This document shows, piece after piece, positions 44,319 through 53,411 of a stretch of DNA of 64,000 nt (within the stretch, counting starts at the first letter, position 1; every line of letters starts with the position of its first letter). The stretch is taken from assembly GCA_017416185.1 (NCBI GenBank), contig JAFQDF010000043.1, forward strand, positions 1 to 64,000. The letters run 5' to 3'. A model generated the notes under the pieces. That model searched no databases, was not told where the DNA came from, and was given only the letters and a program-made list of their open reading frames with translations. Source of the DNA: Clostridia bacterium (GTDB lineage Bacteria > Bacillota > Clostridia > Oscillospirales > CAG-272). The translations under genes were made by a program, and so were the position numbers.

Positions 44319-45675
44319 CGCCTGGGGAGCCTTCAGCCTTGTAGCGGTATTGCTCATTGCACTGCTCCTTGCCAACGTGTTAAAAAGAGTTATCAAGCCG
44401 CTTCGTGCCTCTCTTATACCTACCTCCGTTCTTGGCGGCGGTATACTTTTGGTTTTAGCAGGTCTGTACCGACTGATAACGGGTGACGTATTCTTTGATA
44501 CCGCTTTCTTTGGCGGCAACGGTACCGCGAACCTTGAGCTTATTACGTATCATACGCTGGCTCTGGGCTTTGTTGCTTCCACCTTCAAGTCGGGTAAGGA
44601 TAAAATGAGCAAAAAGCGCAGTATCGAGATATTCAATACAGGCGTTACCACCGTTGCAACCTATCTTTTGCAGGGTGTGTTCGGTCTGGCGATATCGGTT
44701 ATTGCGGTAATATTCGTACCTAAGTTCTTTTCTGCCGCAGGAATGCTTCTGCCCTTCGGTTACGGTCAGGGAACGGGTCAGGCAATGAACTACGGTAACA
44801 TTTATGAGACCGACTGGGCGTTCAGCGGCGGTAAGAGCTTCGGTCTTGCTATCGCGGCTTTGGGCTTTTTATCTGCCAGCATCGGCGGTGTAATACACCT
44901 TATGATATTAAAGAAAAAAGGCAAGGTTTATGCCGCTGCAGAGGATAAGCTCCTCAAGAATTCAGACATTGAAACGGCAAACGAGATCCCTATGCAGGAA
45001 AGCGTTGACAAGCTTACCGTTCAGGTAGCGCTGGTTGCGGTAGCTTATCTCGTTGCGTATCTGCTTATGTTCTTCCTCGGAAAGCTGCTTCCCGGTATGC
45101 GTTCGGTTATCTACGGCTTTAACTTCCTTTTAGGTGTCCTTGCAACCGTTCTGGTTAAGTTTGTACTCAAGCTTTTCAGAAGATCGGGTATGAATAAGCG
45201 CGACTACGTAAACGATTTTCTTATGACCCGTGTCAGCAACTTTTTCTTTGATATAATGGTGGTTGCAGGTATTGCGGCTATCCGTTTGAGTATACTTAAG
45301 GATTACTGGGGTATCATACTTATTATGGGCATCGTAGGTCTTATCGTGACCTATGTTTATAATCGAATCGTGGCAAAGACCTTGTTTGGCGAATATATGG
45401 AGGAGCAGTTCCTTGCTATGTTTGGTATGCTTACGGGTACCGCTTCCACAGGCGTTATCCTTCTTCGTGAGATAGACGGAGATTTCAAAACTCCTGCATC
45501 GGATAATCTTGTTTATCAGAATTTCCCCGCTATCGTGTTCGGTTTTCCCCTTATGTTCCTTGCAACCTATGCACCCAAGGCTCCCGTTCTCACTATGATA
45601 ATTCTTGCAATCGCATTTGCGGTGATGAACGTTATACTCTTTAGATCAAAGATTTTCAAGAGGAGGAAAAAATAA
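44296..45675 (+). CDS. GltS-type sodium/glutamate symporter family protein
   Basis: A 459-residue membrane protein with about 10-12 helices in two halves. Each half is introduced by a glycine-rich segment (SVLGGGILLV) and contains the GltS hallmark GYGQGTGQAMNYG. GltS carriers import glutamate with Na+. Divergence leaves the substrate open. The start at 44296 is favoured over an in-frame GTG at 44287 because AAGGTG would serve as its binding site. It overlaps the acyltransferase gene, and its TAATG junction overlaps bcp by one base. Confidence 0.82.
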   Translation: MENFWDYSAWGAFSLVAVLLIALLLANVLKRVIKPLRASLIPTSVLGGGILLVLAGLYRLITGDVFFDTAFFGGNGTANLELITYHTLALGFVASTFKSGKDKMSKKRSIEIFNTGVTTVATYLLQGVFGLAISVIAVIFVPKFFSAAGMLLPFGYGQGTGQAMNYGNIYETDWAFSGGKSFGLAIAALGFLSASIGGVIHLMILKKKGKVYAAAEDKLLKNSDIETANEIPMQESVDKLTVQVALVAVAYLVAYLLMFFLGKLLPGMRSVIYGFNFLLGVLATVLVKFVLKLFRRSGMNKRDYVNDFLMTRVSNFFFDIMVVAGIAAIRLSILKDYWGIILIMGIVGLIVTYVYNRIVAKTLFGEYMEEQFLAMFGMLTGTASTGVILLREIDGDFKTPASDNLVYQNFPAIVFGFPLMFLATYAPKAPVLTMIILAIAFAVMNVILFRSKIFKRRKK

Positions 45676-46130
45676 TGCTTACAGTAGGACAAAAAGCTCC
45701 CGATTTTACTCTGACCGATAAGGACGGTAAGAGTGTATCTCTTTCCGATTTTCTCGGCAAAAAGGTGGTAGTTTATTTCTATCCCCGTGACAATACTCCC
45801 GGCTGTACCAAGCAGGCATGTGCTTTTGCCGCAGCTTATGACGGATTCAAGAAAAAGAACGTTGAGGTCATCGGTATAAGTAAGGATTCTGTTGCATCCC
45901 ATATTAAATTTGCAGAGAAATATGATCTTCCCTTTATTCTTATTTCCGACCCCGATCGTGTTGCCATCGAAGCTTACGGTGTATGGCAGGAAAAGAAGAT
46001 GTGCGGCAAGGTATCTATGGGTGTGGTACGTACTACATTTATTATCGACGAAAACGGCAATATCGAAAAGATAATGCCCAAGGTAAAGCCGGATACCAAC
46101 GCAGAAGAGATACTTGCTTATATCGGGTAA
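45675..46130 (+). CDS. bcp: Thioredoxin-dependent peroxiredoxin (Bcp/PrxQ)
   Basis: A 151-residue PrxQ-type peroxidase that reduces hydroperoxides. The peroxidatic Cys44 is in TPGCTKQAC, and the resolving Cys49 sits five residues on, the one-subunit PrxQ arrangement. It also has the PRDNTPG and VRTTFIIDENG segments. It is translationally coupled to the symporter gene through TAATG. Its role is protection of an anaerobe from peroxide. Confidence 0.93.
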   Translation: MLTVGQKAPDFTLTDKDGKSVSLSDFLGKKVVVYFYPRDNTPGCTKQACAFAAAYDGFKKKNVEVIGISKDSVASHIKFAEKYDLPFILISDPDRVAIEAYGVWQEKKMCGKVSMGVVRTTFIIDENGNIEKIMPKVKPDTNAEEILAYIG

Positions 46131-46151
46131 TTGATAATTAATGCAGAATTA

Positions 46152-46190
46152 ATGAGGAAAACAGTTGCTTTTTGCAACTGTTTTCTGCAT
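46152..46190. terminator. Bidirectional terminator after bcp
   Basis: Stem AAAACAGTTGC / GCAACTGTTTT (46157-46183) between bcp and the convergent phosphatase gene. Confidence 0.75.
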
Positions 46191-46892
46191 TTAAATATAA
46201 AATTCTTTTAGATCATCCAATCGTAACATTGCTGTACCATATCCGTATGATGTTCCCACATCAATATCTATCCAAGTGGGACGGTAGAGTATTTTACCTT
46301 TGCTCTCTCTGTCGTAATAAATAGTGGGAGTATGTCCGAAAACGGTGGTTATATCCTTAAAGTATTCATCGTCATATTTCGGCCAAGCCCATAAAAGCTC
46401 ATCGGCGGTATAGTCACAGAGCTTTTTGTTTTTGTCAAAGCCTTCAAGTCCTGCGTGAACAAGGATAAAATCCTTATTTCCTGCCGTTACGGTTTCATAG
46501 AGAGGACAGTCTCTTAAATAATCAAGTATATCAAGTACAGTGTCTTTGTCAAGATCGTTTAAAGCCTTCAGGGTCACGTCTCCGCCGTTTTCTCTGTAGG
46601 TGTCAAGGAGGGATATTTTTTCACTGTCAAGCTTAGAAATGCTTTCCTTGGTTATCTCCTCAAAAAGAAAGCTGCAGGATAAAAGCATTGCCTCGTGGTT
46701 GCCTAAAATAAGCTGTGCGTTAGGCTGAGTCATAAGCCAGCGAAGGATAGCTACACCGCCGTCTTCCCGACGGTCGATAACATCCCCTAAAACAAAAAGA
46801 AAATCCTTATGGTCAAACGATGCCTTGCCCAAAAGCCTTTTAAGCTCTGTAAGACTCATACCGTGAAGATCCGACGTTACGTATACAGACAT
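46191..46892 (-). CDS. Calcineurin-like metallophosphatase (PrpE/ApaH-like)
   Basis: A 233-residue phosphatase of the PPP type. Metal and phosphate motifs in order are TSDLHG near 7-12, LGDVIDR near 35-41, LGNHE near 75-79, LVHAGLEG and a later FGHTPT. This is the same core as bacterial serine/threonine phosphatases and diadenosine tetraphosphatases. Which of these it is cannot be decided. GAGGTG lies before the ATG. It is divergent from the desulfidase gene. Confidence 0.85.
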   Translation of the reverse strand: MSVYVTSDLHGMSLTELKRLLGKASFDHKDFLFVLGDVIDRREDGGVAILRWLMTQPNAQLILGNHEAMLLSCSFLFEEITKESISKLDSEKISLLDTYRENGGDVTLKALNDLDKDTVLDILDYLRDCPLYETVTAGNKDFILVHAGLEGFDKNKKLCDYTADELLWAWPKYDDEYFKDITTVFGHTPTIYYDRESKGKILYRPTWIDIDVGTSYGYGTAMLRLDDLKEFYI

Positions 46893-46943
46893 TTGATCAC
46901 CTCATATATATTATACCATATTTCGGCGCAAAAAACAATCATA

Positions 46944-46972
46944 TTGATTTTACAGAGTAATTATGCTACAAT
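46944..46972 (+). promoter_or_regulatory. Promoter of the desulfidase-kinase-araD operon
   Basis: TTGATT (46944-46949), 17 bases, TACAAT (46967-46972), 29 bases before the start. Confidence 0.65.
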
Positions 46973-47001
46973 AAAGTATATTAAAATTACAAGGTGAAAA
47001 T

Positions 47002-48264
47002 ATGGACAAGCAGACGTACGAAATTTATATCAGAATTTTAGAGTCCGAGCTTATTGCGGCTATGGGATGTACCGAGCCTATAGCTATAGCTCTTACCGCT
47101 GCGAAGGCAAAGGCTTATATAAGTGAGCCTGTAACAGAGGTTTTGGTCGAGGTCAGCGGTAATATCATAAAGAACGTCAAGAGCGTTATGGTGCCCAACA
47201 CGGGAGGGCTCCGCGGTATTCCTGCGGCAACAGCGGCAGGTATCGTTGCAGGTGACCCCAAAAAGGAGCTTGAACTTTTGCAGGCTATAACCGACAAGGA
47301 TAAGGCTGTAATTGCCGAATTTATAGAAAAAACTCCTATCACCGTAAAAGAGGCAGTTACCGACCGCGTTCTTGATATCGGTATAACAATAAAAAGTGAA
47401 AATCATACGGCTTATGCACGTACCGTTCAGCATCACACGGGGCTTTGTCTCGTTACTCTTGACGGCAAGGCTGTGTTTGAAAAGGAAATAGAGGAGACGG
47501 TAGGCGATATAGACCACTCGGTGCTTACGGTCAAGGATATAATCGAATTTGCCGAGACCGTGGACCTTGAGCGAGTCAAGCCCACTCTCGACAGACAGAT
47601 AGAATATAATACCGCTATTGCCAAAGAAGGACTTAAAGGTAAATACGGTGCCGCCATAGGCAGAACTCTGCTTATGTCCTACGGCAATACGGTGCATAAC
47701 CGTGCCAAGGCTTGGGCGGCGGCAGGCTCGGATGCACGTATGAACGGCTGTGAGATGCCTGTTATTATAAACTCCGGAAGCGGAAATCAGGGTATGACCG
47801 CGTCTCTTCCCGTTATAATATATGCAAGAGAGCTTTGTGTTTCGGACGAGGAGCTTTACCGAGCTTTGCTTGTGTCCAACCTTACTACAATACATCTGAA
47901 GACGGGTATCGGCTGTCTGTCTGCGTACTGCGGTGCTATATCCGCGGGATGCGGTGCCGGTGCGGGCGTTATGTATCTTTACGGAGGCAGGTATAACGAG
48001 ATCTCTCATACCATAGTCAATGCTCTTGCCATAAACTCGGGTGTTGTCTGCGACGGTGCCAAGGCAAGCTGTGCCGCAAAGATAGCTTCTGCCGTAGAGT
48101 CGGGACTCCTCGGTATGCAGATGTATATGCACGGCAAAGAGTTTTACAGCGGCGACGGAATCGTTGCAGGTGGTGTAGAGGCTACCATAAAGAACGTAGG
48201 CCAGCTTGCACAAAGCGGTATGGCAGAGACAGACCGTGAGATAATAAGAATAATGCTACAGTAA
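47002..48264 (+). CDS. L-cysteine desulfidase (CyuA/UPF0597 family)
   Basis: A 420-residue protein of the UPF0597 group related to the serine dehydratase alpha chain. It has the early AAMGCTEPIAIAL motif with its Fe-S cysteine, then NSGSGNQGMTASLPV, the cysteine-rich GCLSAYCGAISAGCGAGAGV and VCDGAKASCA near the end. Characterised members break L-cysteine into sulfide, ammonia and pyruvate with a 4Fe-4S cluster. It is followed by a sugar kinase 11 bases later. The pairing with pentose genes is not obviously functional. Confidence 0.87.
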   Translation: MDKQTYEIYIRILESELIAAMGCTEPIAIALTAAKAKAYISEPVTEVLVEVSGNIIKNVKSVMVPNTGGLRGIPAATAAGIVAGDPKKELELLQAITDKDKAVIAEFIEKTPITVKEAVTDRVLDIGITIKSENHTAYARTVQHHTGLCLVTLDGKAVFEKEIEETVGDIDHSVLTVKDIIEFAETVDLERVKPTLDRQIEYNTAIAKEGLKGKYGAAIGRTLLMSYGNTVHNRAKAWAAAGSDARMNGCEMPVIINSGSGNQGMTASLPVIIYARELCVSDEELYRALLVSNLTTIHLKTGIGCLSAYCGAISAGCGAGAGVMYLYGGRYNEISHTIVNALAINSGVVCDGAKASCAAKIASAVESGLLGMQMYMHGKEFYSGDGIVAGGVEATIKNVGQLAQSGMAETDREIIRIMLQ

Positions 48265-48275
48265 GAAGGATATAT

Positions 48276-49799
48276 ATGAAAACTTATCTTGGCGTAGAGC
48301 TTGGCTCTACAAGAATCAAGGCAATATCAATAGACGAATGCTTCAGCCCCGTATCTCAAGGGGACTATACCTGGGCTTCAAGCTATGAGAACGGGATCTG
48401 GACCTATGATCTCACAGAGGCTCGCAGAGGGCTTATAGAGGCTATAAAGGGTATAGAAAACAGAGAAGATATCCTTTCGGCAGGTATATCGGGTATGATG
48501 CACGGTTATCTTGCCTTTGACGAGGATTGGAATCTGCTCGTGCCTTTTCGCACCTGGCAGAACACCATTACCGCAGAGGCGGCGGCAGAGCTGACAGAGC
48601 TTTTCGGCTTTAATGTTCCCCAGCGCTGGAGCATCGCCCACCTTTGGCAGGCTGTTCTTAACGGCGAGGAGCATTTGCCCCGCCTTGCACATATAACCAC
48701 ACTTTCGGGATATATACACTATATGCTTACCGGAGTTAATGCCGTAGGAATCTGCGAGGCTTCGGGAATATTCCCCATAGATTCGGATGATCTTTGCTAC
48801 AACAGAGTGATGGTTGACAAGTTTAATAAGCTCTTAAAGGACAAGGGCATAGAAAAGAGTGTTCTTGACCTTATGCCTGCTGTTCTTACCGCAGGTGAGG
48901 ATGCAGGTGCGCTTACCGAAGCAGGAGCTGCGTTTATAGACCACCTTCTCCCCGTAGGAATTCCCTTTGCTCCGCCCGAGGGTGACGGCGGTACGGGTAT
49001 GACCGCTACTAACTCTGTAGCTGTGGGAACGGGCAACGTTTCTGCGGGAACATCCATATTCTCTATGGTGGTCCTTGACAAATATCTCGAAAACGTATAC
49101 GAAGAAATAGACCTTATCACTACCCCTGCTGGCAAGCCTGTTGCTATGGTGCATTGTAATAACTGTACCACCGACACCAACCATTGGGCATCTATGCTTG
49201 AAGAAGCGGCAAACCTTTTCGGTGCCACACCTACCAAGGGTGAACTTTTCACCAAGCTCTACGAAAAATCCCTTGAGGGTGATGCCGACTGCGGCGGTAT
49301 TATGGTCTGCAACTACCTTGCAGGTGAGGGTGTAACTCATATGGATAAGGGCAGACCTATGGTCGTCCGTACTCCCGAGTCAAGCTTTACTCTTGCCAAC
49401 TTCTTCCGTGCCTCTCTCTATTCCACTATGGCGACACTCAAATTAGGAATGGAGATATTGGAGAAGGAAAAGGTTGAAATTAAATCTATGACAGGTCACG
49501 GCGGTCTGTTCAAGACTCCCGTGGTGGGTCAAAAATATATGGCGGCGGCAATTGGAGCTCCCATAACCTGTACCGAGACGGCAGGCGAAGGCGGAGCATA
49601 CGGCATTGCATTGCTTGCGGCTTACCGCTATGACGGCAAGGAAATATCGCTTGACGAGTATCTTTCAAGTAAGGTTTTTGCAGAGGCAACGAGCATAACT
49701 CTTGCCCCCGATGAAACGGATATAAAGGGCTTTAATGCCTATATGGACAATTACAAAAAACTGCTCAAGGTTGAAGAAAAGGCAGTAGAGGTGATATAA
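48276..49799 (+). CDS. FGGY carbohydrate kinase (probably a ribulo- or xylulokinase)
   Basis: A 507-residue sugar kinase of the FGGY family, with both actin-like domains. The N-terminal phosphate loop is [10 protein letters not shown], with [11 protein letters not shown] and the catalytic-loop region [19 protein letters not shown]. Late [11 protein letters not shown] and [14 protein letters not shown] segments are typical. Its junction with araD (TAATG) indicates translational coupling, so the product is likely L-ribulose-5-phosphate or an isomer. No isomerase or transporter gene is in the window. Confidence 0.86.
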   Translation: MKTYLGVELGSTRIKAISIDECFSPVSQGDYTWASSYENGIWTYDLTEARRGLIEAIKGIENREDILSAGISGMMHGYLAFDEDWNLLVPFRTWQNTITAEAAAELTELFGFNVPQRWSIAHLWQAVLNGEEHLPRLAHITTLSGYIHYMLTGVNAVGICEASGIFPIDSDDLCYNRVMVDKFNKLLKDKGIEKSVLDLMPAVLTAGEDAGALTEAGAAFIDHLLPVGIPFAPPEGDGGTGMTATNSVAVGTGNVSAGTSIFSMVVLDKYLENVYEEIDLITTPAGKPVAMVHCNNCTTDTNHWASMLEEAANLFGATPTKGELFTKLYEKSLEGDADCGGIMVCNYLAGEGVTHMDKGRPMVVRTPESSFTLANFFRASLYSTMATLKLGMEILEKEKVEIKSMTGHGGLFKTPVVGQKYMAAAIGAPITCTETAGEGGAYGIALLAAYRYDGKEISLDEYLSSKVFAEATSITLAPDETDIKGFNAYMDNYKKLLKVEEKAVEVI

Positions 49800-50494
49800 T
49801 GTTGGAAAACTTAAAGCAGATGGTATATGAAGCCAATATGGCTTTGCCTCGATACGGACTCGTTACCTTTACCTGGGGCAACGTTTCGGCTATTGAACGA
49901 GAAAAGGGACTTGTGGTGATCAAGCCCAGCGGTGTTGAGTACGATACTATGACCGCCGAGGATATGGTGGTCGTTGACCTTGAGGGAAATATTGTGGAGG
50001 GCAGGTATAAGCCTTCGTCCGACACGCCCACACATCTTGTATTATATAAGGCATTTCAGAATATCGGCGGAATAGTACACACCCATTCGAGAAATGCTAC
50101 CTCCTGGGCGCAGGCAGGCAGAGATATTCCCGCCTACGGAACCACACACGGAGATTATTTCTACGGTGCTATCCCCTGTACCCGTAAGATGACTCGTGAT
50201 GAAATAGCAGGAGAATACGAAGCCGAGACGGGTAACGTTATAGTTGAGAGATTCAATGGTCTTTCTCCCGACGATATCCCCGCAGTCCTCGTAAACAGCC
50301 ACGGTCCCTTTACCTGGGGCAAGGACGCGGACAACGCGGTACATAACGCAGTGGTCCTTGAAGAAGTTGCACTTATGGCAATGCAGACCGAAGCTATTAA
50401 CCCAAATGTTGCAGTAATGCAACAGGAGCTTTTAGACAGGCATTATCTCCGTAAGCACGGTGCAAACGCCTACTACGGGCAGCAGGGTCAGTGA
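49799..50494 (+). CDS. araD: L-ribulose-5-phosphate 4-epimerase (AraD-like)
   Basis: A 231-residue class II aldolase-fold enzyme that converts L-ribulose 5-phosphate to D-xylulose 5-phosphate. Visible motifs are TWGNVSA and KPSGVEYD, the zinc histidines in [16 protein letters not shown] and THGDYF, and the late [12 protein letters not shown]. Length matches the family. It overlaps the kinase stop by one base. Repeats of the CACCCTCGTGTGAT family and a terminator (50740-50770) follow. Confidence 0.92.
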   Translation: MLENLKQMVYEANMALPRYGLVTFTWGNVSAIEREKGLVVIKPSGVEYDTMTAEDMVVVDLEGNIVEGRYKPSSDTPTHLVLYKAFQNIGGIVHTHSRNATSWAQAGRDIPAYGTTHGDYFYGAIPCTRKMTRDEIAGEYEAETGNVIVERFNGLSPDDIPAVLVNSHGPFTWGKDADNAVHNAVVLEEVALMAMQTEAINPNVAVMQQELLDRHYLRKHGANAYYGQQGQ

Positions 50495-50498
50495 CCCT

Positions 50499-50727
50499 GT
50501 ACCCATGAATCGGGTGAAGTGTAATTAAACCGTATATCATCACACGAGGGTGGAAAAGGTTTAAGACTTATGTCTTTTCGACCCGGTACCCATTAATCGG
50601 GTGAAGTTACAAATAAACCGAATATCATCACACGAGGGTGGAGTTTGCTGATGTCCGAACGAATTTTGCGGTGCAGCTATAATCGGGTGAGGTTTAGCTA
50701 AAACTGTTCAATGTCACACGATGGTGA
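50499..50727. repeat. Three copies of the CACCCTCGTGTGAT-family repeat
   Basis: Units at 50499-50553, 50587-50641 and 50678-50727 share AATCGGGTGARGT, a TAAACCG-type middle and TCACACGAGGGTG (the inverse of the 1.9 kb core). Between units 1 and 2 lies a short hairpin-like stretch. The rest of the 50495-50991 spacer, apart from the terminator and promoter, shows nothing recognisable. Confidence 0.75.
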
Positions 50728-50739
50728 AGAAAATAAAAC

Positions 50740-50770
50740 AAAAGCTGAGTGAAATTCACTCAGCTTTAAT
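50740..50770 (+). terminator. Terminator of the araD operon
   Basis: Stem AAAGCTGAGTGAA / TTCACTCAGCTTT after the repeat block. A T-run follows slightly later. Confidence 0.7.
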
Positions 50771-50917
50771 CAGCTTTTTTATATCATAATGCTTTTCCCT
50801 TTAAACTAAATCAGTTCTTGAGTTATTGAACGATTCACCTATGGTCATAGCCTGACCTACCTTTATAATTACACATCTCAGAAAAAAGTAAATACTTTCC
50901 GCAAAATTAAAAAACAG

Positions 50918-50946
50918 TTGCACGAAAGGACATATTGTGATATAAT
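50918..50946 (+). promoter_or_regulatory. Promoter of the TPR lipoprotein gene
   Basis: TTGCAC (50918-50923), 17 bases, TATAAT (50941-50946), 45 bases before the start. Confidence 0.75.
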
Positions 50947-50991
50947 ACTTTCGGCGTATATAAATATTTTTCATAGAAGAAGGATTTTAAG

Positions 50992-52134
50992 ATGAAACGC
51001 ATCTCTGTAATTGTATTGTGCTGTATGGCACTGCTCCTTACGTCCTGTAATCTTATCACAAACAAAAACTATAAGGAAGGTATCCAAAAGCTTGAGGATA
51101 ATGATTATGTTGCCGCAGAGCTTTGCTTTGAAAAAGCTATAGACGAGGGATATGACAAGGATGATATCGAGGAGATTTATGACATCGTCAGCGAATATAA
51201 TATGGCAAAGGAAGCCTATGATAAGGGTGAGTTTGATGATGCAAAAGCTCATATGGAGGACATCCACCGTTCATACTCCGACTATCCCATCGAGGATGAC
51301 GTTGATGCCTTAAAGGACAAGCTTGAAATCTATGATGAAGGAATTATAAAGCTTGAGATAAAGGACTATGCTATTTCAGAGGCGTGCTTTAAAAAGCTTC
51401 TTGAACTGGATCCCGACAACGATGATATCAATGTAATTTATACCATCATAAGCGATTACAATACTGCCAAGAGCCATTTTGACAAGGGTGAGTATTATAC
51501 GGCAATAGCATATCTGGACAAGATTCCCCATTCCTACGTTGATTATCCTATCAGTGCTGATATCGACGTCCTGAACACACAGCTTAAAAGCTTTAAGGAG
51601 ACGTCTGCCTCCATCACAAAAGCTACGAGCTTATTGGAATCAGGAGAATATAACGAGGCGGGCGACGTGCTTCTGACCATCGACGATCAGTATGTGACCG
51701 ATGAGCAGCGGGAAGAAATAAAAGCCCTGCAGAAACAAATACAGCTTAAAAAGAAGAATCAGGATCCGGTTGCTTTAAACAGGCTCAATGCGCTTGCCGA
51801 TGCATACTCGATCGGCTTATGCGAGGCGGTAAATTCAGGTGTATTTGCGCCCCTGAACGGAACCTTATATCACGGCAGCAGTATATACGCAGAGCAGGTG
51901 GCATATATAGCGAAAATGTCCAAGATCAGCATATACGAAAGATGCCTGGGCATGGACGTGATCAGTGTTAACTGGACCTCCGAGAGCACCTGTGTGATCA
52001 GTACGATCGAAACCTACGAGATATCCAATTATTCTGCAGGCAGGTTCTATACCGAGACCTTCAGATATACATATGATGTTATCGAGACAAGTGACGGACA
52101 GCTGTTCCTCACAACTATAAGAAAATCAAATTAA
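50992..52134 (+). CDS. TPR-like lipoprotein of unknown function
   Basis: A 380-residue lipoprotein. The signal peptide ends in the lipobox LLTSC near residue 19. Two matching repeats of about 90 residues follow (each with an E-x-CF-x-KA/L helix, then AK..FDKGE and Y.DYPI..D.D.L), a TPR-like helical array. A C-terminal domain (about 255-380) with VTWTSESTC... and a late FRYTYDVIETSDG strand resembles domains that end other surface lipoproteins. It probably sits on the outer face of the membrane. Role unknown. Confidence 0.72.
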   Translation: MKRISVIVLCCMALLLTSCNLITNKNYKEGIQKLEDNDYVAAELCFEKAIDEGYDKDDIEEIYDIVSEYNMAKEAYDKGEFDDAKAHMEDIHRSYSDYPIEDDVDALKDKLEIYDEGIIKLEIKDYAISEACFKKLLELDPDNDDINVIYTIISDYNTAKSHFDKGEYYTAIAYLDKIPHSYVDYPISADIDVLNTQLKSFKETSASITKATSLLESGEYNEAGDVLLTIDDQYVTDEQREEIKALQKQIQLKKKNQDPVALNRLNALADAYSIGLCEAVNSGVFAPLNGTLYHGSSIYAEQVAYIAKMSKISIYERCLGMDVISVNWTSESTCVISTIETYEISNYSAGRFYTETFRYTYDVIETSDGQLFLTTIRKSN

Positions 52135-52148
52135 GCACATACATACAA

Positions 52149-52180
52149 TAAAAGCGAGGTGAATTTCACCTCGCTTGCTC
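52149..52180 (+). terminator. Terminator of the lipoprotein gene
   Basis: Stem AAGCGAGGTGA / TCACCTCGCTT, 15 bases after the stop. Confidence 0.7.
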
Positions 52181-52193
52181 AATTTGTTTTATC

Positions 52194-52886
52194 TCAATTT
52201 GAAGTATGTTTCACCCTCATGTATGATTTTTTCAAGATATCCTCGTTCAACCATGCTATTTGATATAGCTGCATATACTTATCGTTCACCTTTTTGAATT
52301 CAGAAACTATTTCCAAAAGGTCGTTTCTATTGTAACAAATGCCCGATTTCATAGCATCTATTATGCAATCTATGACAAATTCATTATTGAAATGTTTATC
52401 CGTTACAATTGTACCATCATCCAAAACTACAGATAAACGTTCCGGTTCAGACGGAATAGGATAATCGTTTTGCAATTCAGCTGTAATCTGTTTTTTTCTA
52501 TTCCTTTCCCAATCCTTGAGCTTCCCGTTTTCTTTGTCGAAATTCTGTTGAGCATCATTTAACTGATGCTCAACTTTTTCGATTTGTACATCCAGCTCCG
52601 AAATGCTTTGTTTTGCACTCTTTCTTTCCGAAAAAGCAAAAATACTCAATGTTTTTAACAGCGCTTTCGCTTTGTCTTTTTCTGATTTCAATGTTTCCAA
52701 TTGCTGAGTAAGTTGACTTACCGTTTTGGAATGCTTATTTTCAATATCAGCAAGTTTTGTTTCTTTTTCAGCGGACAGTATATCTGCAACCTTTTTTTTT
52801 ATAAGCTCGTTTTATAGAAGCTACTTGTTTTTTTCAATCTTTACAATCCTTTTGGTAGTTGCTTTCGGCTTCTCGATGCTTAATGA
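52194..52886 (-). pseudogene. Degraded coiled-coil protein
   Basis: An uninterrupted frame from 52811 to 52194 encodes a charged coiled coil with a small C-terminal domain, and it has no good start codon. Just upstream, another frame encodes coiled-coil-like sequence (KHREAESNYQKDCKD, then a TGA at 52834-52836, then KKQVASIKRAYKKK). It joins the first frame smoothly if one base is changed within the run of nine A (52792-52800). So the gene seems broken by a nonsense codon and a frameshift. No function is recognised. Confidence 0.55.
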
Positions 52887-53153
52887 TTATTTCTCGTGTG
52901 CTGTTTTAATAGCTTCGTTGATATGCGCGTTCCAATCGGGTATTACTCTTAAATCCTCATCATGGACAGAAATCGTTGCGATATCAGTATGGTCTCCATA
53001 GCAGGGAAAGTTCACCAATGAAAAACCATCAACGCATTTTTCGTAGCAGATCCATCCTTGCATTCCTTTATAAACATCGGCCTTGGCATAACGTTCTCTA
53101 TCGGTAATCAGATCAACGCTGTCATATTCTTTTAGTTCGTTCTTGTTGTTCAT
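52887..53153 (-). CDS. Small immunity-like protein, copy 2
   Basis: An 88-residue acidic protein closely related to the gene before it (53150-53410). Both share a KGMQGWIC....DG..LVN.P pattern followed by DIATIS.H..D..V.P and end in INEAIK. The fold looks like the small SH3-like DUF4926 proteins often found as immunity or antitoxin partners. The two genes are a tandem duplication. This one starts inside the end of the first (four-base overlap). Confidence 0.65.
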   Translation of the reverse strand: MNNKNELKEYDSVDLITDRERYAKADVYKGMQGWICYEKCVDGFSLVNFPCYGDHTDIATISVHDEDLRVIPDWNAHINEAIKTAHEK

Positions 53154-53410
53154 TGCTCTTTATTACCTTCATACTCTGCTTTGATAGCTTCGTTAATACG
53201 GGCATCCATCATCGGAACAACAACCATATCGTCCTGATGAATACTGATCGTGGCAATATCCGGCTTGGTACCGCACTGCGGAATATTTACCAGCCAATAA
53301 CCGTCAGTACAATCATCAAGACATATCCAACCCTGCATGCCCTTATGTACTCCTTCGTTTATATATTTCTCTTTTTCTGTGATTATTTCTACACAATCCA
53401 TTTCTTTCAT
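53150..53410 (-). CDS. Small immunity-like protein, copy 1
   Basis: An 86-residue protein. The start at 53410 (MKEMDC...) is chosen over the longer in-frame opening at 53542 because it lies one base after the stop of the upstream toxin-like gene and gives a length matching copy 2. Similar small proteins serve as immunity factors for polymorphic toxins. That is inference from context, not shown. Confidence 0.65.
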   Translation of the reverse strand: MKEMDCVEIITEKEKYINEGVHKGMQGWICLDDCTDGYWLVNIPQCGTKPDIATISIHQDDMVVVPMMDARINEAIKAEYEGNKEQ

Positions 53411-53411
53411 A

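Noticed and set aside
47038..48213. 391-codon open frame opposite the desulfidase gene
   Set aside because: Antisense shadow with low-complexity composition. The sense frame encodes a full family protein.
50495..50991. Riboswitch or T-box in the long spacer after araD
   Set aside because: The structure present is repeat units and a terminator belonging to araD. I see no T-box sequence, and the downstream gene has an ordinary promoter close to its start.
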